From positions 1-64,000 of the forward strand of contig JACQFD010000011.1 of assembly GCA_016200225.1 (NCBI GenBank): a DNA stretch of 64,000 bases. The letters run 5' to 3'. Position numbers and translations under genes: made by a program. Below, piece by piece: positions 57,287-64,000 of the stretch (within the stretch, counting starts at the first letter, position 1; each line of letters opens with the position of its first letter). The DNA is from Planctomycetota bacterium. Its GTDB lineage: Bacteria > Planctomycetota > UBA1135 > JACQFD01. Below the pieces are notes generated by a model. The model made no database searches, was not told the origin of the DNA, and worked only from the letters and a program-made list of their open reading frames with translations.

Positions 57287-60277
57287 TCATTTCTCCACCG
57301 CCCTCGCCGGCCGCACTCCGAGATCCTCGTCGCCGGAGTACGGCGCGCGGTGATTTCGATAGGCAACTCGGAGTCTTAATACTCCAGTTCCTCTGAGGTC
57401 CGTGTCGGCGAGCTTGAAACTACCTCCTCGAACGGCTTTTGTGTGCTTCGTTTTCCAGAGGTGCTCGCCGTCGCCGTTGGTCGAAATCTCGCAAGTCTTG
57501 GCGTCGTAAACGGGGACGTTATTACTCGCGAGTTCATAAAAGTCGTAACACCACTCCTTAATATTTCCGGAAATGTGATATAAACCATACGGATTGGCCT
57601 CCATCTTATTCGCGGCCATGGGTACTGTCAAGTTACCGCCGTGTATCCAATTGCAATTATCGTTTGCCTTCAACGGATCGCCTCCCCACCAATATTCCGA
57701 CGCTGACTTTCCTCTTGCGGCCCATTCCCATTGAGCTTCGGTCGGAATTCGTAAATCGACCAGGCCAAGCGTATGGTAACAATCGTCCCAGCTTACATTT
57801 TCGACCGGACCTGCGCGGGTGATCATGAACTTTATTCCGACGAAATGCGTTCCGGCGAATGTCTTATTCGGAATGCCGCCCGTCAGTCGCTCCCACTGAC
57901 CCTGCGTCATTTCATATTTTGAAATAAAGTACGGTTCCAATGCGACGCCGTGGGGCGGCGCGGCCTGCACGCTGTCGGGATCGCTTTCTATATAATTCAT
58001 TCCCATCCACGGCTTGTCGCCCGGTGCCGCCGGAATGAGCACGAGGACAACGGCGCTTTCGGCGTCGATACTATAATTGCCTTTGGGGAGTTCGGCCGGT
58101 TTCGCGCCCGTGAGCGGCAGCCAGAATTCCCATAATTTAGAATCGGGATTCCGGCGCAACGGAACAAGGCCGAACTGTGGTTTGATAATATAACCGTTGT
58201 AATCCGGACATTCGTTAATATTTTGTATCGATCGGATCGCATCCTCCCAACTCGGGCAGGCCTGCGCGCGCCAACCGTCCCTACTCTCGTACGTCCGCGC
58301 AATCGCATATCTTTTCTCGACTTCATTTAATAAACCGAGCCCGGGTGCGTCGAGGCGCTCGAACGCCTCGAGAAGTTGAACGCCCAGTTGATCCTTTTCC
58401 GCATGTGCCTCGTGCGCGCGCCGCCATCTAGTTTGTAACTGTATCTTTTGTCGGAGCAAATCGACAACGACGCCGAGATGTTCGGTTTCGGAATCGAGGC
58501 CCATGAGATCGGGTTCCCACGCGGCGCGTTCTCTTGTACGTTTCTTGAATCCATCCAATCGGTTCACGAACGCGTCGAGGCGCTGCTCATCGTTTACAAA
58601 ACCGCCGTGGGATCGCGGATTGCCGGGAAGGAACTTGTCCGTATTTGTTGTCAGGGTCAAGAGCGATTCAAGAATTGTTTCGTAATGGTTCCTTTTTAAT
58701 AATAAACTTTTCACCTCTTCGATCCAGCGGCGCGCGGTTTCCATTCTCTCCTTCGTGCTCGGCCAGATCGACGGCGCATCCGCGACGAATTGCGCGGCCC
58801 GTCGCGCGTCGATTTCCAATTCCTGAGCCCCGGCGCGCCGATTCTCCTCCCACGCGAATAGGATGGATCCGAAAATAATCAATAAACCGGCCGCGGCCGC
58901 CGCCGACGCGAAAAGTTTGTTTCGGAGGATCCACTTTCGAAGTTCGGCGAGAGCGCCCCGTTCGTAAGTTTTGACGACCCGGCCGTCGACATAATTTAGA
59001 AGTTCGTTTTTGAGCGCCTCCACGGATTGGAATCGATCGTTTTGATACGTCGCCATCGCTTTATTACAAATCGCCGCGAGTTCGGGAGATGCGTCGGGCG
59101 CGATTTTGTGAACTGCGGCCGCCGGCCCCTTTTGTACTCTTCGAAGAACGACGTAATTTCCGGGTTTTTCGCCGGGCTCCACGTGCGGCGGCGTTCCGGT
59201 CAGGAGATGATAAAGAATCGCGCCGATCGAATATATATCCGAAGTTTTATGAACATCCTCGATGTGTCCGAGCGCCTGTTCGGGCGGCATGTACGCGGGT
59301 GTTCCGATCGCCTGGCCGTCCATCGTCACGAGCGGGTCGCCGTCGTCGCCGTCGACGTTTTTTCGTTTCAACACCGGTTGAACGAGCGACGACGTGAGCT
59401 GCTCCTCGCGAATCCGAATATCTCTATTATCTTCCATTCCCAGAACTTTGGCGATGCCCCAATCCATCACATAAACTTCGTCGAACCGGCCGACCATAAT
59501 ATTCGCGGGCTTCAGATCGCGGTGAATGACGTCCTTGGAATGCGCATAACTCATGGCCTCGCAGACGCGCACGAGAACGCGGAGTTTTCTTAGTAACGAC
59601 CACGCGCCCGTCTGCGTCGATTTACCGGCAAGAATATCTTTAAATGTGTCGCCCTTTACGAGTTTCATCGTAAAATATACATTTCCGCCCGCGTCCACGC
59701 CGAGTTCGTGAACGGGCACGATTCCGGGATGGTCGAGCTGACCGGTGACGTTCGCCTCGTCGAGGAATCGCGTGAGATATTGTGAATGAACGCCGGGCGT
59801 CCCGCCGGAACTCTCGGGGTGTTCCTTTCCTAATATAACTTTCAGCGCGAGGTGGCGCTGCAGATCCTCGTCGTAGGCGCGGAGCACGGCGCCCATGCCG
59901 CCGTGGCCGAGTTCGCCCTTCAGAGTATAACGATTGGATCCGGCCGTTCGCTTGGACAGCCGCTCGAGCAGTTTTGTAATATGTTCCGGAATCGGACCGG
60001 CGTACTTCCGTTTCCACGACGACGCCGCCTCGGACGCCGATTCGCCGCGCGTTTCGGCGAACAGTTGTTTTAATAAATTTCCGTGGGCCGATTCGAGAGC
60101 GTGAAATTGTTGTATCGATCGGCGGAGTTCGTCGGCGCGCGGTCCGGCGCGCGCGGCAACTTCGTCCTCCAACATAATTTCGCCGCGAAGATATCGCCGG
60201 ATGTAGTCGGCGAGCAATGCCTCCGGCGCGCCGCCCGGTTTTCGGCTATCTTCGAAATCTTCGCCGGATGTATTCAT
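57287..60277 (-). CDS. Transmembrane Ser/Thr kinase with C-terminal FGE-like domain
   Basis: The open frame extends to 60448. I start it at the ATG at 60277 (996 residues), since the preceding 57 residues look random. The kinase domain has the glycine loop ELGHGGMGAVLRAYD, the lysine in ALKVI, the catalytic loop HRDLKPANIM, DWGIAKV in place of DFG, and GTPAYMPPEQA. A transmembrane segment follows (KLFASAAAAAGLLIIFGSILFAW), then a helical region, then a SUMF1/formylglycine-generating-enzyme-like domain with PVENVSWDDC, LRIPTEAQWEWAARG, SGNIKEWCYDFYE and KAVRGGSF. The active cysteine pair of true FGE is absent, so the domain may be a ligand-binding sensor. This architecture is common in Planctomycetota. 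Confidence 0.9.
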   Translation of the reverse strand: MNTSGEDFEDSRKPGGAPEALLADYIRRYLRGEIMLEDEVAARAGPRADELRRSIQQFHALESAHGNLLKQLFAETRGESASEAASSWKRKYAGPIPEHITKLLERLSKRTAGSNRYTLKGELGHGGMGAVLRAYDEDLQRHLALKVILGKEHPESSGGTPGVHSQYLTRFLDEANVTGQLDHPGIVPVHELGVDAGGNVYFTMKLVKGDTFKDILAGKSTQTGAWSLLRKLRVLVRVCEAMSYAHSKDVIHRDLKPANIMVGRFDEVYVMDWGIAKVLGMEDNRDIRIREEQLTSSLVQPVLKRKNVDGDDGDPLVTMDGQAIGTPAYMPPEQALGHIEDVHKTSDIYSIGAILYHLLTGTPPHVEPGEKPGNYVVLRRVQKGPAAAVHKIAPDASPELAAICNKAMATYQNDRFQSVEALKNELLNYVDGRVVKTYERGALAELRKWILRNKLFASAAAAAGLLIIFGSILFAWEENRRAGAQELEIDARRAAQFVADAPSIWPSTKERMETARRWIEEVKSLLLKRNHYETILESLLTLTTNTDKFLPGNPRSHGGFVNDEQRLDAFVNRLDGFKKRTRERAAWEPDLMGLDSETEHLGVVVDLLRQKIQLQTRWRRAHEAHAEKDQLGVQLLEAFERLDAPGLGLLNEVEKRYAIARTYESRDGWRAQACPSWEDAIRSIQNINECPDYNGYIIKPQFGLVPLRRNPDSKLWEFWLPLTGAKPAELPKGNYSIDAESAVVLVLIPAAPGDKPWMGMNYIESDPDSVQAAPPHGVALEPYFISKYEMTQGQWERLTGGIPNKTFAGTHFVGIKFMITRAGPVENVSWDDCYHTLGLVDLRIPTEAQWEWAARGKSASEYWWGGDPLKANDNCNWIHGGNLTVPMAANKMEANPYGLYHISGNIKEWCYDFYELASNNVPVYDAKTCEISTNGDGEHLWKTKHTKAVRGGSFKLADTDLRGTGVLRLRVAYRNHRAPYSGDEDLGVRPARAVEK

Positions 60278-60489
60278 ATATAATCGTTTCGCCAACGACG
60301 CCGTCGGCATGCGCGATGCGAAGACGTCAGGCGTGTCGCCAGAATCATAAAACGCGTTCCGTCCTTCGCCGAACACGGAATTCGCGGGCGGGCGGATTCC
60401 GCGCGTTTCCGCATTACAACGTGAAGATTCGTCCCGTGAATTCAACAATTTTTCGTTGCAAACTTCGCTTTCTGCGTTGAAATCTTTGC

Positions 60490-60900
60490 ATGCGCGAATT
60501 TCGAATTGGCGAAGCTGCGAAGTTTCTGGGCGTCAGCGCCGACACAGTGCGGCGAATGGCCGATCGGGGCGAACTCAAGACGCGGAGGACCGCGGGGAAG
60601 CATCGCGTCGTTTCCGCGGCGGATCTTGCGAGGATTGCGGCGGAGGCGCCGAAGAATGAATATAAACGAATGCCGGCGCAGTCGGCGCGCAATCGGTTTC
60701 CGGGAATTGTTACGAAAGTGATCAAGGATCGCGTCGTCGCGCAGGTGGAAGTTCAATCCGGGCCGTTTCGAATTGTATCCTTAATGACTCGCGAGGCGGC
60801 CGACGAACTCAAATTCGCGCCCGGCACGCGCGTCGTCGCGAGCGTGAAAGCGACGAATGTTATTGTCGAATTAAGCGGAATCACGCGCGGTGAATTATGA
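60490..60900 (+). CDS. HTH-TOBE molybdate-responsive regulator
   Basis: The 136-residue product has a MerR/excisionase-type helix-turn-helix at 1-50 (FRIGEAAKFLGVSADTVRRMADRGEL, trimmed) and a single TOBE domain at about 68-132 (ARNRFPGIVTKVIKD, VVAQVEVQSGPFRIVSLMT, TRVVASVKATNVIVE). TOBE/Mop domains bind molybdate. It is the first gene of the mod operon and overlaps modA by four bases, so a molybdate-sensing autoregulator is likely. It differs from classical ModE, which has a winged helix and paired TOBE domains. It is divergent from the kinase/FGE-like gene. Confidence 0.85.
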   Translation: MREFRIGEAAKFLGVSADTVRRMADRGELKTRRTAGKHRVVSAADLARIAAEAPKNEYKRMPAQSARNRFPGIVTKVIKDRVVAQVEVQSGPFRIVSLMTREAADELKFAPGTRVVASVKATNVIVELSGITRGEL

Positions 60901-61649
60901 TTAATATAATGAAACGCGCGGTCGTCGCGATCGCGGTCGCCGTTTCATGTTCGTGCCATGGCGAAGCGGCGGCGCCGCGGACGCTCGTGGTGTTCGCTGC
61001 GGCCTCGCTGCGCGACGCGTTTACGGAGATCGGCGCGCGATTCGAAACGGCGGAGTCCGGAACAAAAGTAATATTTCAATTCGCGGGTTCGCCGGCGCTG
61101 GTCGAACAGTTAAGAGAGGGCGCGTCCGCCGACGTGTTCGCGTCCGCGGACGAGGCGAATATGAAGAAACTCGACGATGCCGGCGCGCTCGACGGAGAAG
61201 CGGAAACGTTTGCAAAGAATAGACTCGCGATCGCGGTCCGGCGCGGCAATCCAAACAAAATCGCCTCGCTCGCGGATTTGTCAAAACCTACAATTCTTTG
61301 CGGTCTTTGCGCGCCGGAAGTGCCGGCCGGGGCCTACGCGCGAAATACACTGAAAGGAGCCGGCGTCGAAGTCGCGCCCCGCACGCTCGAGCAGAACGTC
61401 CGCGCGCTCGTTCAAAAAGTGGTTTCGGGCGATCTCGACGCCGCGATCGTTTATATTACAGATATTCGGGCGTTTCCCGACAAGTTGGACGCCGTCGACA
61501 TTCCCGACGCCGTCAACGCGGCCGCCTCCTATCCGCTGGCAATTGTAAAGTCGGCGAAAAACCGGCAGTGCGCGCGTCGGTTTGTCGATTTTGTGCGATC
61601 GGACGCGGGCGCGGCGACATTGAGGAAACACGGGTTTCTCGCGCCATGA
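60897..61649 (+). CDS. modA: Molybdate-binding protein ModA
   Basis: ModA is the exported solute-binding protein of the molybdate ABC transporter. The 250-residue product has a signal peptide (KRAVVAIAVAVSCSCHGEAAA), the ModA start VVFAAASLRDAFTEI with the oxyanion-binding serine loop, FAGSPALVEQL, VFASADEANM, and near the end the AIVYITDI strand with the ligand tyrosine/aspartate region. A cysteine pair in SCSC suggests possible lipidation, although a clean lipobox is not present. It overlaps the regulator and modB start codons by four bases each, giving tight translational coupling. Confidence 0.95.
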   Translation: MINIMKRAVVAIAVAVSCSCHGEAAAPRTLVVFAAASLRDAFTEIGARFETAESGTKVIFQFAGSPALVEQLREGASADVFASADEANMKKLDDAGALDGEAETFAKNRLAIAVRRGNPNKIASLADLSKPTILCGLCAPEVPAGAYARNTLKGAGVEVAPRTLEQNVRALVQKVVSGDLDAAIVYITDIRAFPDKLDAVDIPDAVNAAASYPLAIVKSAKNRQCARRFVDFVRSDAGAATLRKHGFLAP

Positions 61650-62452
61650 GCCGCCCGAATAGTAAATTTATCGATCCGCTCGCGCCGCCTCGGATCATTT
61701 GGATTCCGGCGGCGATCGCGGCGCTGTTTCTCGCGGGGCCGATCGTTAGTCTCGTCACGCGCGCGCCGTGGGCGACGCTCGCGAACGATCTCGGTTCGCC
61801 CGAGGTCGCGTCCGCGCTGGCGCTGTCGCTGATCTGTTCGCTCGCGGCGACGGCGTTGTCCGTATTGATAGGATTTCCCCTTGCATGGTGTTTCGCGCGC
61901 GCGGAGTTCCCGGCGCGCCACTGGATTCGATCTTTTGTATTATTGCCCGCCGTGCTGCCGCCCGTCGTTGGCGGCGTCGCGCTTTTATTTATTTTCGGCA
62001 GACGCGGATTGCTCGGCCTGTGGCTGGAGGAATCGTTTGGCGTCGTCATCCCGTTCACGACGCCGGCGGTCGTATTCGCGGAATGTTATATTGCGATGCC
62101 GTTTTTTATTATGTCGGCGGAGGCGGGGCTCCGCGCGTCGTCCGGAGAACTCGAGGAAGCCGCGGCGACGCTCGGCGCCGGTCCGTGGCGGCGGTTCATT
62201 TATATTACAATTCCGTCGTGCCGGCAGGCGTTTTTCGCGGGCGCGGCGCTCGCGTTCGCGCGCGCTCTCGGCGAATTCGGAGCGACCATCACGTTCGCCG
62301 GTTCGCTTCCCGGCAGGACGCAAACGATGCCGCTCGCGATATTATTAGCCATGGAAACGCGGCCCGACGCGGCGATCGCGATGAGCATGATACTAATTGT
62401 CATCGCGCTCGCGATTTTCTATCTGTTTCGCAAATCCGCGAGGATCTGGTAA
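61646..62452 (+). CDS. modB: Molybdate ABC transporter permease ModB
   Basis: The permease of the molybdate importer, 268 residues from the ATG at 61646, which overlaps the modA stop (ATGA). It has five to six transmembrane spans. The ABC-contacting EAA loop is ELEEAAATLGAGPWRRFIYITIP, and FARALGEFGATITFAGSLPGRTQTMPLAI is the characteristic C-terminal region of ModB/CysT-type permeases. The longer plus-strand frames crossing this region start inside modA in other frames and are not real. Confidence 0.95.
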   Translation: MSRPNSKFIDPLAPPRIIWIPAAIAALFLAGPIVSLVTRAPWATLANDLGSPEVASALALSLICSLAATALSVLIGFPLAWCFARAEFPARHWIRSFVLLPAVLPPVVGGVALLFIFGRRGLLGLWLEESFGVVIPFTTPAVVFAECYIAMPFFIMSAEAGLRASSGELEEAAATLGAGPWRRFIYITIPSCRQAFFAGAALAFARALGEFGATITFAGSLPGRTQTMPLAILLAMETRPDAAIAMSMILIVIALAIFYLFRKSARIW

Positions 62453-62463
62453 TTGTAACTTCG

Positions 62464-63513
62464 ATGCTCGAAGCATGCCTCGAATTGCGCGCGGGATCTT
62501 TAACGATCAAGGCCGCGTTGGACGCCGCGCGCGGTTCGGTCTGGGCGATCGCGGGCCGCAACGGCGCGGGCAAGACAACGCTGCTGCGCGGGATCGCGGG
62601 TCTCGCGCGGCCGGTCGCCGCGCGCGTCGCCGTCGACGGAAAATTGCTGCATTCGACGGAGGAAAATATTTATATTCCGCCCGAACGCCGCGAAGTCGGA
62701 TATTTGTTTCAAGAGAGCCGGCTTTTTCCGAATATGAGCGTTCTCGAGAATGTGAGTTTCGGTCTTCGCGCGCGCGGCGCGCATGCGGCCGAGGCGCGCG
62801 CCCGCGGCATGGAATATTTAGAACGATTCGAAATGCAAACATTCGCGAATCGGGCGGCTCGCGAACTTTCCGGCGGCGAAGCGCGCCGCGTCGCGCTCGC
62901 CCGCGCGATGATAACAAAGCCAAAATTGATTTTGCTCGACGAGCCGCTGGGGTCGGTCGATCCGGCGGCGCGGCCGTCGATTCGCCGCGACCTCCATCGC
63001 GAGATTCGCGGCGGCGATTGCGCGGCGCTGATCGTTACGCACGACGCGGCGGACGCATTCACGCTCGCGAGCCATTTGTATTTTCTGGAAAATGGCGCGG
63101 TCACGCAGTCGGGTCCGATTGCCGACGTCGCGGCGCATCCGCGGACGCCGTTCGCCGCCGAATTCGCGGGAGTTAATATATATAAAGGAATTGCTAAGAA
63201 TAATACCGTTGCGCTCGACGGCGGCGCGGCGCTCGTGGCGGCCGGCGCGCAGGACGGGCCGTCGATTGTTTCGATTGCGCCCTCGGCGGTCGCGGTTTTC
63301 GCGGGAGCCCCCGGCGGTTCGCCGCGCAACACGTTCCAGGGGACGATCGATCACCTCGACCATCACGGCGATCGCGTGCGCCTCCACGTACGCGGCGCCG
63401 TTCCCATTCGGGCGGACGTGACGCCAGCCGCGGTCCGCGAACTTCGGCTCGCGCCGGATGTGAATATTTGGATATCAATAAAGGCTACGGAAGTCGACGT
63501 TTATCCCGCGTAG
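62464..63513 (+). CDS. modC: Molybdate ABC transporter ATPase ModC
   Basis: The ATPase subunit, 349 residues from the ATG at 62464, 12 bp after modB. It has Walker A GRNGAGKTT, Q-loop YLFQESRLFPNMSV, signature LSGGEARRVALARA, Walker B LILLDEPLGSVD and H-loop IVTHDAADAF. A C-terminal TOBE domain (NTFQGTIDHLDHHGDRVRLHV to IWISIKATEVDV) binds molybdate and could give trans-inhibition of uptake. Length fits ModC. No ribosome-binding site is visible. The frame extends far upstream but the family begins here. Confidence 0.95.
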   Translation: MLEACLELRAGSLTIKAALDAARGSVWAIAGRNGAGKTTLLRGIAGLARPVAARVAVDGKLLHSTEENIYIPPERREVGYLFQESRLFPNMSVLENVSFGLRARGAHAAEARARGMEYLERFEMQTFANRAARELSGGEARRVALARAMITKPKLILLDEPLGSVDPAARPSIRRDLHREIRGGDCAALIVTHDAADAFTLASHLYFLENGAVTQSGPIADVAAHPRTPFAAEFAGVNIYKGIAKNNTVALDGGAALVAAGAQDGPSIVSIAPSAVAVFAGAPGGSPRNTFQGTIDHLDHHGDRVRLHVRGAVPIRADVTPAAVRELRLAPDVNIWISIKATEVDVYPA

Positions 63514-63527
63514 AATGTGCATCGAAA

Positions 63528-64000
63528 ATGAAACTCCTGATGCTCAGCGGCGACCGCGACACCGTGCTCGGCAAACGCGGGCCGTTTTATTATATGCAGG
63601 AGGTGTTTTCGCGGCATTGGGAGCGAATTGATGTATTGACGCCGCGCGCCGCGGGCAGCGTGACGACGCGCGTCATCCACGGAAATGTATGGTTTCATCC
63701 AAGCGAAAAAGGGCGGCTTGGAATTGTTGCATCGCACGCCGCCGGGGGAATCCGTCTTGCGCGCGAGCACGGCCACGACGTGATCGTGAGCCACGATTAC
63801 GGTAGTTATTACAACGGCCGCGCGGCGGCGCGCATCGCAAGGGCCGCGGAGATTCCGTGGATGTCCGAATTGTTTCATGTGCCCGGAATTCCGCGCGCGT
63901 CGAATTGGAAGGAACGACTCGAGCCGTCGATTTGTAAATATTACGTTCGATTCGCGATGCGCTCCGGCGTCGGCGCGTTTCGCGTGATGAATCATAACGA
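63528..64000 (+). CDS. Glycosyltransferase, 5' part only (runs off the window)
   Basis: An open frame starts at the ATG at 63528, 14 bp after modC, and has no stop before the end at 64000. The first ~157 residues begin MKLLMLSGDRDTVLGKRGPF and include GPFYYMQEVFSRHWERIDVL, VIVSHDYGSYYNGRAAARIA and EIPWMSELFHVPG. This is the N-terminal half of a GT-B glycosyltransferase (family 4-like). The donor-binding half lies outside the window, so family and start are less certain. It may not be functionally linked to the mod operon. Confidence 0.7.
   Translation, partial: MKLLMLSGDRDTVLGKRGPFYYMQEVFSRHWERIDVLTPRAAGSVTTRVIHGNVWFHPSEKGRLGIVASHAAGGIRLAREHGHDVIVSHDYGSYYNGRAAARIARAAEIPWMSELFHVPGIPRASNWKERLEPSICKYYVRFAMRSGVGAFRVMNHN

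Noticed and set aside
61298..63513. Plus-strand frames of 384 and 581 residues covering modB and modC
   Set aside because: They are read-through extensions of modB and modC into modA and modB in the wrong frames, with arginine-rich N-termini. True starts are at 61646 and 62464.
1..64000. Search for tRNA, rRNA, insertion sequence or CRISPR
   Set aside because: No gap large enough showed a cloverleaf or rRNA signature, no transposase or integrase was readable, and no regularly spaced repeats were found.

Overview
The window is a GC-rich bacterial chromosome segment that most resembles Planctomycetota. The best markers are a TPR protein ending in RNA-polymerase-alpha-CTD-like modules (2281-3804), a Ser/Thr kinase joined to a formylglycine-generating-enzyme-like domain (57287-60277), a MotA/TolQ/ExbB gene followed by three ExbD genes beside a toroid-repeat membrane protein (24190-34426), and FG-GAP proteins ending in a conserved GTGTQSCAG-type domain. 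I saw no rRNA, tRNA, CRISPR array, prophage or transposase. The window reads as chromosomal backbone.

Layout. 1-3.8 kb, minus strand: alpha-CTD/TPR protein, ruvA, HEAT/TPR secreted protein. 4.0-12.7 kb, plus strand: mobB, a secreted DUF2961-like protein, cysteine dioxygenase, aminotransferase, threonine aldolase, amino-acid permease, secreted glycosidase-like protein. 12.7-15.7 kb, minus strand: six-span membrane protein and a large transketolase-like enzyme. 15.9-19.2 kb, plus strand: phosphohexomutase, SAM hydrolase, arginase. 19.2-23.6 kb: DUF805 protein, GH42-like protein, a divergent archaeal-type methionine adenosyltransferase homologue, small anchored protein. 24.2-36.3 kb: envelope locus of toroid protein, two TPR proteins, ExbB-like, three ExbD-like and two further anchored proteins, with stem-loops at its gene junctions. 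36.5-38.8 kb: H+-pyrophosphatase. 38.9-45.5 kb: threonine dehydratase, orphan McsB overlapping MoaA, DUF971 protein, asparagine synthetase, glycosyltransferase. 45.5-50.0 kb: a 163-bp palindromic element, frataxin, M16 peptidase, TPR protein. 50.1-55.3 kb: two tandem 856-residue FG-GAP proteins. 55.4-60.3 kb: papain-like protease, lipoprotein, kinase/FGE-like protein. 60.5-63.5 kb: molybdate operon (HTH-TOBE regulator, modA, modB, modC). The window ends inside a glycosyltransferase.

Themes. Molybdenum cofactor functions appear three times (mobB, moaA, mod operon) and together suggest an active molybdoenzyme economy. Nitrogen and amino-acid metabolism is prominent (aminotransferase, threonine aldolase, threonine dehydratase, arginase, asparagine synthetase, permease, cysteine dioxygenase). 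The ExbB/ExbD cluster probably uses proton motive force to drive an envelope process whose output is unknown. It is the best candidate here for an under-described system, together with the adenosyltransferase homologue that lacks its catalytic motifs.

Coding style. Many starts have no Shine-Dalgarno sequence and follow an AT-rich leader, while a few have clear GGAG or AGGAGG. Short AT-rich words (AATTGTA and TTACAA, on both strands) are sprinkled through otherwise GC-rich codons far more often than composition predicts. All functional names come from reading motifs by eye. No database search was run.
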